From assembly GCA_012516175.1 (NCBI GenBank), contig JAAYWZ010000178.1, positions 1-36,174 on the forward strand: DNA of 36,174 bases, written 5' to 3'. This document shows, piece by piece, positions 18,841-26,235 of the stretch. The stretch is from Bacilli bacterium (lineage in GTDB: Bacteria > Bacillota_I > Bacilli_A > Haloplasmatales > Haloplasmataceae). Position 1 is the first letter of the stretch. Each line of letters begins with the position of its first letter. The position numbers and the translations under genes are program-made. The notes under the pieces are model-generated. The model was given only the letters and a program-made list of their open reading frames with translations, searched no databases and had not been told where the DNA came from.

Positions 18841-19346
18841 TCGTAAATGAAGTTTTCACCTTTGATTACTTCTACTTTTGATAAGCCATGATATTTTTGC
18901 TGGCGTAATGCTTCATATACCATAATAGCGACACAATTAGCTAGGTTTAAGCTTCTTACATCTTCACGCATTGGTAATCTAATACAATTGTCGAGATGTG
19001 ATTTAAGGATTTCTTTCGGTATGCCTGTTGATTCTCTACCAAACACCAGGTAGATGTTTTTATTGGGATCACTAAAGTCAAACTCATCAGGACTCTTTTT
19101 CCCATAGCGAGTGAGAAAATAGAATTCCCCCTGGTTTTTACTTAAAAAATCCTCCCAATCAAGGTAAGTCTTGAATTCAACTTTATCTAAATTGTTGGCC
19201 GAGCTACGCTTTAAGAACCGATTATCAATCCGAAAACCGCAAGGTTCGATAATATGTAATTCCGCATTGGTCGCTGCACAAGTTCGCATAATATTACCCG
19301 TGTTTTGCGGTATTTCGGGATTATATAACACGACATGAATGGTCAT
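18837..19346 (-). CDS. trmL: tRNA (cytidine/uridine-34-2'-O)-methyltransferase TrmL
   Basis: TrmL is a SPOUT-class enzyme that 2'-O-methylates the wobble base of tRNA-Leu isoacceptors (CAA and UAA in E. coli). The 169-residue length is standard. Recognisable are VLYNPEIPQNTGNIMRTCAA at the start, LVFGRESTGIPKEIL and the trefoil-knot SAM-binding end RLPMREDVRSLNLANCVAI. The ATG overlaps the stop of queG (ATGA, 19343-19346), so the two tRNA-modification genes are coupled. One possible substrate, tRNA-Leu(CAA), is encoded at 26867-26954. Confidence 0.95.
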   Translation of the reverse strand: MTIHVVLYNPEIPQNTGNIMRTCAATNAELHIIEPCGFRIDNRFLKRSSANNLDKVEFKTYLDWEDFLSKNQGEFYFLTRYGKKSPDEFDFSDPNKNIYLVFGRESTGIPKEILKSHLDNCIRLPMREDVRSLNLANCVAIMVYEALRQQKYHGLSKVEVIKGENFIYD

Positions 19347-20356
19347 TTTTCTTCGCCTTCTCCTAGTTTTTTCTTCGCATAATCAGTTGCTTGATTTAAG
19401 TATTCAATATTAGTATTTGTTAATTTGTCTAAATTTTCCAAATCTTTTATATTTTTTTGATTTGCACTTACTAATATCGCATTTCTTAACAAAACATTTT
19501 TGCCACGAAAGTTAGCAGCTAAATCACCATACTTTTCCTTAAAAGACTTATTTGATAAAGCCTCTAAGTCCTTCACTTTGATAATTTCTTTTCCCTGTGG
19601 TTTAAATTCCGCAAGGATTGGTAGGTCATTGTCAGTATTATATATACAAGTAATCTGACAAATATCACATCCATAAATATATTTACGGAATTTATCGAGA
19701 TACTCATCAGGTATTAGTTTCTTACTTTGGGTTAAATATGACATACATTTATAAACTTCAATGAAGCGTGATTCACTTAATGCTTGGGTTGGACAACTCT
19801 TAATGCAGCGATTACAACCTTGACAAATATCACTGAATCTAGGTTCATCGTATTCTTCTAATTCTAAATCAGTAAGAATTAAACCAATGAAGAAATAGGA
19901 ACCATAAGTAGGATTAATTAAGAGTGTATTCTTGCCAAAATTACCCAAACCAGCAAGATAAGCTAAGTGTTTTTCATGTAAAGGATGGTTATCAGTAAGT
20001 ACTATACTTTCAGCATTATAGTTATCTTTTAAATAACTAGCAATGATACTCAATTTATCTTTTAATACCAAATGGTAATCAATACCATATGATGATTTAC
20101 TAACTACATGACTAGCTCGATCAAGTTCTGGATTTCTTTGCGTATATGGGAATATAACAACAATAATCGTTTTTACTTTATCATAAATCAGATAGGGATT
20201 TATCCGCTTTTCAATATCATGTTCAACAAGCTCTATTTCGCCATTAATCGCAAGATATCTTAGGAGTTTTTCTCGTAGTTCTGTAAAGATGCGTGCTTTG
20301 ACGAAACCAACTTGACAAGAGAACATTGCTTGGATGGTCTGTTTGAGTTTATTCAT
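19343..20356 (-). CDS. queG: Epoxyqueuosine reductase QueG
   Basis: QueG is a cobalamin- and iron-sulphur-dependent enzyme that reduces epoxyqueuosine to queuosine at position 34 of GUN-anticodon tRNAs. The protein has 337 residues. The two [4Fe-4S] clusters use CxxCxxCxxxC (C178, C181, C184, C188) and C204 with CDICQITC (C230, C233, C237). The active-site aspartate is in DNHPLHEKH (D122), followed by GLGNFGKNTLLIN. A short HEAT-like C-terminal part (RNAILVSANQK) is present. AGGTGA precedes the ATG. It is coupled to trmL by an ATGA overlap. No other queuosine genes are in view. Confidence 0.95.
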   Translation of the reverse strand: MNKLKQTIQAMFSCQVGFVKARIFTELREKLLRYLAINGEIELVEHDIEKRINPYLIYDKVKTIIVVIFPYTQRNPELDRASHVVSKSSYGIDYHLVLKDKLSIIASYLKDNYNAESIVLTDNHPLHEKHLAYLAGLGNFGKNTLLINPTYGSYFFIGLILTDLELEEYDEPRFSDICQGCNRCIKSCPTQALSESRFIEVYKCMSYLTQSKKLIPDEYLDKFRKYIYGCDICQITCIYNTDNDLPILAEFKPQGKEIIKVKDLEALSNKSFKEKYGDLAANFRGKNVLLRNAILVSANQKNIKDLENLDKLTNTNIEYLNQATDYAKKKLGEGEEK

Positions 20357-20395
20357 TATCTCACCTAATTATATTTTACACCCCTACCTTAAAAA

Positions 20396-20425
20396 AAGCA
20401 AAAAAACGACCAAAAAAAGGTCGTT
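20396..20425 (-). terminator. Terminator after the YerC gene
   Basis: AACGACC, loop TTTTTTT, GGTCGTT (20425-20405), then TTTTTGCTTTTTTT on the minus strand. It begins at the end of the YerC coding sequence. Confidence 0.9.
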
Positions 20426-20717
20426 AATCCCCATACTCAATCGTCAGGTGATATTTATCAAACATCTTATTATAACCTTGCCCATTTTTAAGGCATTTAT
20501 TCACCCTTGTGATGGTTGTTGAACTAATGCCAGTCATCTTTTCAATTTGCGCAAATGACAAACCATCTTTGAGCATTTGCGCAACCACAAAGCGTTGATA
20601 GATGTCTTCCAACTCCTTCACAGTGCAAACATCTAGCAATAAATCAGCTATATCTGATTTATCTTCAAATACACTGAAAATATAGCTAATTACTTCTAGA
20701 TGTTTTTGTGTATCCAT
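20424..20717 (-). CDS. YerC/YecD family TrpR-related DNA-binding protein
   Basis: The 97-residue all-helical protein matches the YerC/YecD family, related to the tryptophan repressor. It has LLLDVCTVKELEDIYQRF near residues 26-43 and a helix-turn-helix MLKDGLSFAQIEKMTGISSTTITRVNKCL near 48-76. It is presumably a dimeric transcription regulator; the ligand and targets are unknown for this family. GGGAG lies about 10 bases before the ATG. A near-consensus promoter directly upstream and a terminator directly downstream give it its own transcript, though it may also be reached from the esterase gene. Confidence 0.9.
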   Translation of the reverse strand: MDTQKHLEVISYIFSVFEDKSDIADLLLDVCTVKELEDIYQRFVVAQMLKDGLSFAQIEKMTGISSTTITRVNKCLKNGQGYNKMFDKYHLTIEYGD

Positions 20718-20749
20718 GATTGAACAACTCCCATCTCAACTTTAAGGTT

Positions 20750-20778
20750 ATTATACACTTAAACTGTGATTTTGTAAA
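20750..20778 (-). promoter_or_regulatory. Promoter of the YerC gene
   Basis: TTTACA (20778-20773), 17 bases, TATAAT (20755-20750) on the minus strand, about 33 bases before the ATG. Confidence 0.75.
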
Positions 20779-20788
20779 GCGATTACAT

Positions 20789-21532
20789 TTAACTCCTAAT
20801 AAAGTTCAACAAGTCACTGAATACTTGTCGTCTTACTAACACATTAGTAAAAGTATGATCACTACCATCATAAACGATGAGTTTACAATTTGAGTATAAA
20901 CTCTCATACTTTTCACTAACTGATACCTTCACAGCTTGATCGTTTCGATCATGTTGGATTAAAACAGGGTTAGTAAATACATCAACGCCTGTAAATAAAT
21001 CCTGCTTAACAATATCTTCAACAAAGGCTGGACTAATTTCTAAACCACCAAGGATGTAGTTCCCATTAGGTAGTTGGGGTACTTGATTTTTTTGTTGGGC
21101 AAGGATAATCTGATTCATATTACCTGCTGGTGCCCAGAGAACCAACTTATTAATATCATTTGGTCTTGCTTTTGCAACTTGAGTAGCGACAGCACCACCC
21201 ATGCTTAAACCTAATATAATGATATCTGTTATATTTGGTAGGTTCTTCGCATAGTCGAGGATTGCTAACGCTTCATTGACTTCATTAGAAAAAGTCATAT
21301 AAGAGAAGTCATTATCACTATCGCCACTACCTAAAAAATCAAATCTTAGACTAGCGACATTATTAGCACAGAGAAAACGTGCTAATTGGACAAACAAGAA
21401 ATGACTTTCACCTTTATGCCCTGTAAAACCATGGAACATGATAACTAGTGGATATTTATCCGCATTATCCGGTGTATGTAAAAAACCCCTAAGCGTACCA
21501 TTTGACGTCTTTAATTCTTGGTATACTTGCAT
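20789..21532 (-). CDS. Alpha/beta hydrolase, esterase-like
   Basis: The 247-residue single-domain serine hydrolase has an oxyanion region HGFTGHKGE (34-42), the nucleophile elbow GLSMGG (S110), the acid in HDRND (probably D198) and the base in GSDHTF (H226). The layout resembles feruloyl/cinnamoyl esterases of Firmicutes such as LJ0536 and Est1E, but the substrate cannot be settled. There is no signal peptide, so it acts in the cytoplasm. The ORF could start at a GTG at 21550, but AGGGGG lies 6 bases before the ATG at 21532. It lies just downstream of the DUF402 gene, probably in one transcript. Confidence 0.88.
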   Translation of the reverse strand: MQVYQELKTSNGTLRGFLHTPDNADKYPLVIMFHGFTGHKGESHFLFVQLARFLCANNVASLRFDFLGSGDSDNDFSYMTFSNEVNEALAILDYAKNLPNITDIIILGLSMGGAVATQVAKARPNDINKLVLWAPAGNMNQIILAQQKNQVPQLPNGNYILGGLEISPAFVEDIVKQDLFTGVDVFTNPVLIQHDRNDQAVKVSVSEKYESLYSNCKLIVYDGSDHTFTNVLVRRQVFSDLLNFIRS

Positions 21533-21542
21533 AAGCATCCCC

Positions 21543-22085
21543 CTAAACACTTACTTTATAATTATTTTTTAAAAAATAACGATACCAATGTTCAACGAAT
21601 CCCGCTGCAAATGGTCCTTCCTGATTTTTTATAAATTCTAGTAACACTTTTAGTTCCTTATCAATAATCTCAGCGATATTATCAGGATACTTCATCTTTT
21701 TACGATGTTTATCATATTCATCTTTATCAAGAATCCGATAATTATAATTGGGATATACTTTGACGTCTAAATCATAATCAATATATTTAATTGCGCCCTC
21801 TTCAATCAAATAAGGTGAGCACATATTACAATAATAATAAATCCCATCGCTTCGGAGCATCCCAATCACATTAAACCAGTGTTCTTTAAAAAAGTAACAT
21901 ATCGCTGGTTCCCTCGTAATCCAGCTGCGGCCATCCGATTCGGTAACACGTGTACGATTATTGGCAACAATCAGATATTTATCAGAATAATCGATGATTA
22001 CTGCTTCTTTCCATGCCCGATGAATTTGACCGTTATGCTTGTAACTGTGGATTTGGACCACATCACCAACCTTTACTTCATTCAT
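21543..22085 (-). CDS. DUF402 nucleoside di/triphosphate phosphatase
   Basis: The 180-residue protein closely matches the DUF402 family typified by Staphylococcus SA1684, a metal-dependent nucleoside tri/diphosphatase linked to virulence and nucleotide pools. Characteristic are VGDVVQIHSYKHNGQIHR at the N-terminus, the basic/tyrosine stretch, and the YYYCNMCSPY...IKYIDYDLDVKVYPN core with acidic metal ligands, ending DKDEYDKHRKKMKYP. The ribosome binding site is weak (AGAAG). A TATAAT (22128-22123) lies 38 bases upstream. The esterase gene follows immediately. Confidence 0.9.
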   Translation of the reverse strand: MNEVKVGDVVQIHSYKHNGQIHRAWKEAVIIDYSDKYLIVANNRTRVTESDGRSWITREPAICYFFKEHWFNVIGMLRSDGIYYYCNMCSPYLIEEGAIKYIDYDLDVKVYPNYNYRILDKDEYDKHRKKMKYPDNIAEIIDKELKVLLEFIKNQEGPFAAGFVEHWYRYFLKNNYKVSV

Positions 22086-22122
22086 CTTCTCACTTCTTTC
22101 TCTTTATACAGTCTTTCTCCTA

Positions 22123-22151
22123 ATTATATCCTTTTTTCTGCCAAAATTAAA
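22123..22151 (-). promoter_or_regulatory. Promoter of the DUF402-esterase unit
   Basis: TTTAAT (22151-22146), 17 bases, TATAAT (22128-22123) on the minus strand. Confidence 0.5.
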
Positions 22152-22164
22152 TACTTTCCTAACC

Positions 22165-22518
22165 TCAAGACAATAATTCTTCGTACTCGTCCGCATCGAA
22201 ACCGATATAAACTTTATCATCAGTAACTAAGATTGGTCGCTTTAGTAACATTCCATTAGTGGATAAAAGGTTATACGCTTCTTCTTCGGAAAACTGATCT
22301 ACCTTATTCTTAAGGTTTAATTCTCTGTATTGTTTGCCACTAGTATTAAAGAGTTTCTTCAATTCTTTTCCACTCTTTTTATGAAAAGTTTTAATATCCT
22401 CTGGTTTAAATTTAGCAGTTTTAATGTCGATTGGTTCATAAGGAATTTGATTATTATCTAAGAATTTTTTCGCTTTCTTACAAGTAGAACACTTTTCATA
22501 ACAATAAAACTTATACAT
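22165..22518 (-). CDS. ArsC/Spx-family thioredoxin-fold protein
   Basis: The 117-residue protein has the ArsC/Spx/YffB fold. A CSTC motif at residues 10-13 (CxxC) follows YCYEK, then FLDNNQIPYEPIDIKT, the KKLFNTSGKQYREL block and a C-terminal LLKRPILVTDDKVYIGFD segment, where the RP is conserved. Spx itself also has CxxC but a distinct RNA-polymerase-contact surface. The LLKRPILV ending is closer to the arsenate-reductase-like/MgsR branch. It may be a redox sensor or thiol reductase. GGTGAT before the ATG at 22518 favours that start over the ATG at 22530. Confidence 0.85.
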   Translation of the reverse strand: MYKFYCYEKCSTCKKAKKFLDNNQIPYEPIDIKTAKFKPEDIKTFHKKSGKELKKLFNTSGKQYRELNLKNKVDQFSEEEAYNLLSTNGMLLKRPILVTDDKVYIGFDADEYEELLS

Positions 22519-22563
22519 AGTATCACCCATCTTTAGTTTTCTTCTAATAGTTACTTTTTTATT

Positions 22564-22594
22564 ATTATAACAAAATTCTGTGATAATTTGTCAA
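22564..22594 (-). promoter_or_regulatory. Promoter of the ArsC/Spx-like gene
   Basis: A perfect TTGACA (22594-22589) and TATAAT (22569-22564) with a preceding TGT on the minus strand. The 19-base spacer is longer than usual. Confidence 0.55.
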
Positions 22595-22639
22595 AACTTG
22601 CAGAAAATATTCTTGTAGAAAAATAAAAGGAGGTTTATT

Positions 22640-22870
22640 ATGAATCAAACATCAATGAAACAACCACCAAATGTTATCTCTAACAAAGACTTATCTTACA
22701 TTGAAGACATGTTAGCATGGAACTTAACTGCTGCGAAAAGCGCGCGTGAATTTGCTAGTCATGTTAATGACCAAGAAATCAAACAAGAACTTGAACAAAC
22801 TTTCCAAATGCATAAGAAACATTACGATGAATTATTAAACTTCTTACAAAGTCATGCAAATATGAATTAA
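22640..22870 (+). CDS. CotF-like small protein, first of a pair
   Basis: The 76-residue, helix-rich protein resembles the spore coat protein F (Coat_F) family: NKDLSYIEDMLAWNLTAAKSAREFASHVNDQEIKQELEQTF followed by HKKHYDELLNFL. This is a ferritin-like helical hairpin without obvious metal ligands. Family members occur in sporulating Bacillota and also in some non-sporulating relatives, so spore function cannot be assumed. AAAGGAGG precedes the ATG. The partner gene follows 14 bases on. It diverges from the ArsC/Spx-like gene; I found no convincing promoter. Confidence 0.75.
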   Translation: MNQTSMKQPPNVISNKDLSYIEDMLAWNLTAAKSAREFASHVNDQEIKQELEQTFQMHKKHYDELLNFLQSHANMN

Positions 22871-22884
22871 GGGAGGTATAAATA

Positions 22885-23205
22885 ATGCAACAACAAACAC
22901 AAACTATTCAAAACCCCAAGACAGAAGTACCAAATACACCTGGTCTAAATGAACGTGATTATGTGGACATGATGTTAAATACCTGTAAGAAGATGGTCCA
23001 TGCTTATGCCATCGCTTTATGCGAATGCTCTAATGATCAATATTATAATTTTTTATTCAAGATCTTTAAAGAAACATCAGAAGCGCAACGTCGTCTTTAT
23101 AATCTAATGTTCCGTAAAGGTTGGTACACTATTTGTGCTGAACCAAGCCAAAAGATTTCTCAAACGGTGCAAAAAGAAATGCCTAAAAAACAACAATTAC
23201 AATAA
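22885..23205 (+). CDS. CotF-like small protein, second of a pair
   Basis: The 106-residue protein has a flexible Gln/Thr/Pro-rich N-terminus (about 20 residues). A Coat_F-like helical core LNERDYVDMMLNTCKKMVHAYAIALCECSNDQYYNFLFKIF follows, then a second helix with RRLYNLMFRKGWY and a Gln/Lys-rich tail. It is related to, but longer than, its neighbour. GGGAGG precedes the ATG, and the two genes form an operon closed by a terminator. The role is unknown; it may form a heteromeric layer with the first protein. Confidence 0.75.
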   Translation: MQQQTQTIQNPKTEVPNTPGLNERDYVDMMLNTCKKMVHAYAIALCECSNDQYYNFLFKIFKETSEAQRRLYNLMFRKGWYTICAEPSQKISQTVQKEMPKKQQLQ

Positions 23206-23211
23206 ACATAA

Positions 23212-23240
23212 AAGGCTGTCACTCCAGACAGCCTTCTTTA
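23212..23240. terminator. Bidirectional terminator between CotF-like pair and ttcA
   Basis: AAGGCTGTC, loop ACTCCA, GACAGCCTT (23212-23235), followed by CTTTAT on the plus strand and TTATGTTTATT on the minus strand. It overlaps the 3' end of the convergent ttcA-like gene. Confidence 0.8.
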
Positions 23241-23962
23241 TCATCACGATCCCATAATTCCACCCGCTCAGAATTAAGCAACATGTTTTGAAAGTTAAGT
23301 TCAGCAGTGGGAAAATCTTTATATACATTATTAAGCCATTGTTTAATAACTTCTCTACTCGTATGCTTATCATTAGGACATTTACTAGGAACAATGGGGA
23401 TATGGTTTTTTAAAACAGCTCTTCTAATAACTTTTTCTTTGCATAACACTAAAGGTCTAATAAATGTAACATCGGTGCGGTCTAAATACATCTTAGGTTT
23501 AAAGGTAGCTAAATAGCCATTATAAATGGCATTCATAAATAGGGTTTCAATTCCATCATCAAGATGATGAGCCATCGCAACTTTATTACAACCCAACTTT
23601 TTCGCTTCATTAATTAGTAATGCCTTCTTAAACTTAGAACATAAAGAACATTGGATTTTCCCTTGATTATCAACTTTTTCTTTTAAAACATCATACACTC
23701 TCGTAGGCACTAAATGGTATTCGATATTTTTGTCTTTACAAAACTCTACGATTCTGGTAAAATCCATATCTGGAAACCCTAACTGCAGGGTAATTCCAAT
23801 TACTTTAAACTTTCCCTTCGTAAATTGGGAATATAAATGTAAAGCGTAGAGTAAGGTCATACTATCCTTACCACCACTTACACCGACCGCGATGCAGTCA
23901 CCTGGTTCAATTAAATTAAACTTTTTATTTGCATCTACGATTGCACCTATAATTTGTCGCAT
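23219..23962 (-). CDS. ttcA: TtcA-like tRNA 2-thiocytidine synthetase
   Basis: The 247-residue PP-loop ATPase has SGGKDS at 29-34 and a CSLC motif (C105, C108) followed by KFKKALL. It also has HHLDDGIETLFMN, RPLVLCKEK and a later cysteine in PSKCPND. These match TtcA, an iron-sulphur-dependent enzyme that thiolates C32 of certain tRNAs, where the three cysteines bind the cluster. TtcA acts on arginine and serine tRNAs in E. coli, and tRNA-Arg(CCG) lies immediately upstream on the other strand. GGTGAT precedes the ATG. A strong promoter is present. Confidence 0.87.
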   Translation of the reverse strand: MRQIIGAIVDANKKFNLIEPGDCIAVGVSGGKDSMTLLYALHLYSQFTKGKFKVIGITLQLGFPDMDFTRIVEFCKDKNIEYHLVPTRVYDVLKEKVDNQGKIQCSLCSKFKKALLINEAKKLGCNKVAMAHHLDDGIETLFMNAIYNGYLATFKPKMYLDRTDVTFIRPLVLCKEKVIRRAVLKNHIPIVPSKCPNDKHTSREVIKQWLNNVYKDFPTAELNFQNMLLNSERVELWDRDDKEGCLE

Positions 23963-23977
23963 AACATCACCGACAAG

Positions 23978-24006
23978 ATTATAGCGAAAAACTTGCGAAC
24001 TGACAA
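23978..24006 (-). promoter_or_regulatory. Promoter of the ttcA-like gene
   Basis: TTGTCA (24006-24001), 17 bases, TATAAT (23983-23978) on the minus strand, 16 bases before the ATG. Confidence 0.75.
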
Positions 24007-24017
24007 CGGTTTAATGG

Positions 24018-24046
24018 TTTCAAATTTACTTAAGTTGCGGTATAAT
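24018..24046 (+). promoter_or_regulatory. Promoter of tRNA-Arg
   Basis: TATAAT at 24041-24046, 19 bases before the tRNA. A weak -35 (TTTCAA, 24018-24023) lies 17 bases upstream. It is divergent from and close to the ttcA-like promoter. Confidence 0.6.
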
Positions 24047-24065
24047 ATATTTGGAAGAATATCAT

Positions 24066-24142
24066 GCGCTTGTAGCTCAACTGGATAGAGCGTCAGATTC
24101 CGGTTCTGAAGGCTACGGGTTCAAGTCCTGTCAAGCGCGCCA
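24066..24142 (+). tRNA. tRNA-Arg (anticodon CCG)
   Basis: Acceptor arms GCGCTTG/CAAGCGC pair fully. The D-arm is GCTC/GAGC, the anticodon stem TCAGA/TCTGA with loop TTCCGGT gives CCG, and the T-loop TTCAAGT and an encoded CCA end are present. It has its own promoter and terminator. Confidence 0.96.
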
Positions 24143-24144
24143 TT

Positions 24145-24179
24145 AAAAAAACTATGTGAGTAAGCCACATAGTTTTTTT
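24145..24179. terminator. Terminator between tRNA-Arg and nagB
   Basis: A-run, ACTATGTG, loop AGTAAGC, CACATAGT, T-run. Symmetric runs allow use by tRNA-Arg (plus) and the nagAB operon (minus). Confidence 0.9.
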
Positions 24180-24192
24180 GCTTATTATTATT

Positions 24193-24918
24193 TTATTTTA
24201 ATAAACTTGCTGCTTCTTCATCAAGGAAGAGCACTACATCATCATGATATTGGAGAGCTGTAGCTGGCCATTCAGGTGTTGGTGTGCCTTTAACAAGATG
24301 GAAAATGGCTTCACTCTTATTTTTACCTGTTGCGATGAGCAGGATTTTCTTAGCGGAAAGAATGTTTTTGATGCCCATTGTAATCGCATATTCAGGTACT
24401 TCAGCGATGGAACTAAAGAAACGCGCATTATCGCGTCGTGTTTTTTCATCTAATTTTACTAGATGCATCGTTGAATCAAAAGGTGTACCAGGTTCATTAA
24501 AACCAATATGTCCATTAGCTCCAATTCCTAAAACTTGAATATCAATGTGGTATTTTTCTAAAAGTTGATTGTAATTGGCACATTCTTGTTCAAGGTCAAA
24601 AGCACAACCATTGGGAATGTGAACATTGCTTAAGTCAATATCAATATGATTAAATAAATTTTCCATCATGAAGGTATAATAACTTTGAGGATGATTTTTA
24701 TCTAAACCAACATATTCATCCAAGTTGAATGTTTTAACTTCTTTATAAGAAGTATGATTAACATCATGATCACGAATAAGTTCTTGATACAAACCAAGCG
24801 GGCTACTACCAGTAGCGAGCCCTAATACGCTACGAGGAAAATTACGCACTTGGTCAATTATAACTTTAGCACAAGCACTACTTAATTCCTTATATGAACT
24901 AAACACTTTGATTTCCAT
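24193..24918 (-). CDS. nagB: Glucosamine-6-phosphate deaminase NagB
   Basis: NagB converts glucosamine-6-phosphate to fructose-6-phosphate and ammonia, the last step of amino-sugar use. The 241-residue length fits the Gram-positive form. The phosphate loop is LATGSSPLGLY (34-44). The catalytic acid is D67 in FNLDEYVGL, and GIGANGHIGFNEPG (131-144) carries the catalytic histidine H137. AAGGAG, overlapping the end of nagA, precedes the ATG; the two genes are 5 bases apart and form an operon. Confidence 0.96.
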   Translation of the reverse strand: MEIKVFSSYKELSSACAKVIIDQVRNFPRSVLGLATGSSPLGLYQELIRDHDVNHTSYKEVKTFNLDEYVGLDKNHPQSYYTFMMENLFNHIDIDLSNVHIPNGCAFDLEQECANYNQLLEKYHIDIQVLGIGANGHIGFNEPGTPFDSTMHLVKLDEKTRRDNARFFSSIAEVPEYAITMGIKNILSAKKILLIATGKNKSEAIFHLVKGTPTPEWPATALQYHDDVVLFLDEEAASLLK

Positions 24919-24923
24919 TTTTT

Positions 24924-26078
24924 CTACTCCTTACAATAACATATTCTTCCTTTTACAATTGTCATTATAACTTCCAAGTTATCATTTAAAACTACTAAAT
25001 CAGCATCCTTACCAGGTTCAATGCTACCTTTGCGGTCATAAACACCTAACTTCTTGGCAGGATTAACAGAAGCCATGTAAATGATATCTTCTAAGGTAGC
25101 ATCAAGAAAATCATGCATATTTCCCACTGCTTCATTCATCTTTAAGACACTACCGGCAAGAGTGCCATTCGTTAGACGTGCTTCTTTTCCTTTAACATAG
25201 ACTTTTTGCCCACCTAATTCGTATTCACCATCAGGTAGCCATTTAGCTTCCATCGCATCAGTAACGAGAGTTAGCTTGTCTTTACCCTTAAGTTTGTAAA
25301 GAATTTTTATCGCCTCTTTACTGACATGAATACCATCTGCGATAAGTTCTGTCGTTAACTCATCATGGAGAAGTGCAGCACCAACAACACCCACATCGCG
25401 ATGATGGAGCCCACTCATCGCATTGAAACAATGCGTCACATTAGTAGCTCCTGCTAACACAGCTTGATGAGCATCTTCATAAGTGGCTTTGGTGTGTCCT
25501 ATTGAAGCGACTATGCCAGCACTAGTACAATACTTAATAAACTCTATCCCACCAGGCATTTCTGGTGCTACTGTGACCAGTTTAATGAGATTACCTGATG
25601 CATCTTGATACCTTTTAAGTTTATCCACATCAGGATTCACTATGTAAGCAGGGTCTTGGGCACCGCAAGCACTTGGATTTAAGAATGGTCCTTCTAAGTG
25701 TATCCCTATTACCTCTGCCCCGTTTTCAACGGGATTATCCACATATTCCTTCACATTATTAAGTGCTTTAATAATGACATCTTCCTTTTGTGTCATTGTG
25801 GTAGCGAGGAAACTAGTTACTCCCTCTTTAACGATGGTGCAGGCAATGTTGCTTAGACTATCTAAGTCACCATCCATCACATCACTACCATTAGCACCGT
25901 GGATGTGCTCATCAATGAAGCCAGGAACGACAGTGACTACATCAGTAAATGTTAACCCATTAAAATTTGGATCATAGTTAATATTGGTGATTTTACCATT
26001 ATCTATTTGGAGATTACCATTAATAAAACCTTCAGGTGTCAAAATTCTGACATTTTTTAATCCATTAATCACTTTCAT
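24924..26078 (-). CDS. nagA: N-acetylglucosamine-6-phosphate deacetylase NagA
   Basis: NagA removes acetate from GlcNAc-6-phosphate, supplying NagB. The amidohydrolase fold shows PGFIDEHIHGANGSDVMDGD, EGPFLNPSACGAQDP, GHTKATYEDA, THCFNAMSGLHHRD and the catalytic aspartate in LVTDAME. The reading frame stays open to an ATG at 26267, but the extra 63 residues are hydrophobic, overlap a divergent lipoprotein gene and contain the promoter. The real start is the ATG at 26078, preceded by AAAGG, giving 384 residues, as in the family. The promoter carries a tandem 10-bp repeat. Confidence 0.95.
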   Translation of the reverse strand: MKVINGLKNVRILTPEGFINGNLQIDNGKITNINYDPNFNGLTFTDVVTVVPGFIDEHIHGANGSDVMDGDLDSLSNIACTIVKEGVTSFLATTMTQKEDVIIKALNNVKEYVDNPVENGAEVIGIHLEGPFLNPSACGAQDPAYIVNPDVDKLKRYQDASGNLIKLVTVAPEMPGGIEFIKYCTSAGIVASIGHTKATYEDAHQAVLAGATNVTHCFNAMSGLHHRDVGVVGAALLHDELTTELIADGIHVSKEAIKILYKLKGKDKLTLVTDAMEAKWLPDGEYELGGQKVYVKGKEARLTNGTLAGSVLKMNEAVGNMHDFLDATLEDIIYMASVNPAKKLGVYDRKGSIEPGKDADLVVLNDNLEVIMTIVKGRICYCKE

Positions 26079-26094
26079 CAACCTTTCATGCATA

Positions 26095-26123
26095 ATTATA
26101 CACAAATTAACACTAATTAACAA
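26095..26123 (-). promoter_or_regulatory. nagAB promoter with tandem repeat in the spacer
   Basis: On the minus strand TTGTTA (26123-26118), 17 bases, TATAAT (26100-26095). The spacer region carries TTAATTAGTG TTAATTTGTG, a 10-bp direct repeat (26120-26101), placed where a repressor would block polymerase. Confidence 0.6.
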
Positions 26124-26191
26124 CATAATCGTTCTCAACAAAACTAAGATATGATAAAATAAATTAGTAATGGAAAAAATTTGTATTAGTA

Positions 26192-26200
26192 TGCTATAAT
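26192..26200 (+). promoter_or_regulatory. Promoter (-10) of the lipoprotein gene
   Basis: TGCTATAAT is an extended -10 element 35 bases before the ATG. The -35 is weak. Confidence 0.6.
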
Positions 26201-26235
26201 ATGAATGTGAATATAACAATAAGGGGACAATTAAC

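Noticed and set aside
20360-20373. TATAAT directly before queG as its promoter
   Set aside because: It would place the transcript start on the ribosome binding site, leaving almost no leader, so it is probably chance in AT-rich sequence.
21879-22226. 115-residue plus-strand ORF
   Set aside because: It is antisense to the DUF402 and ArsC/Spx-like genes; its sequence is low-complexity and unsupported by expression signals.
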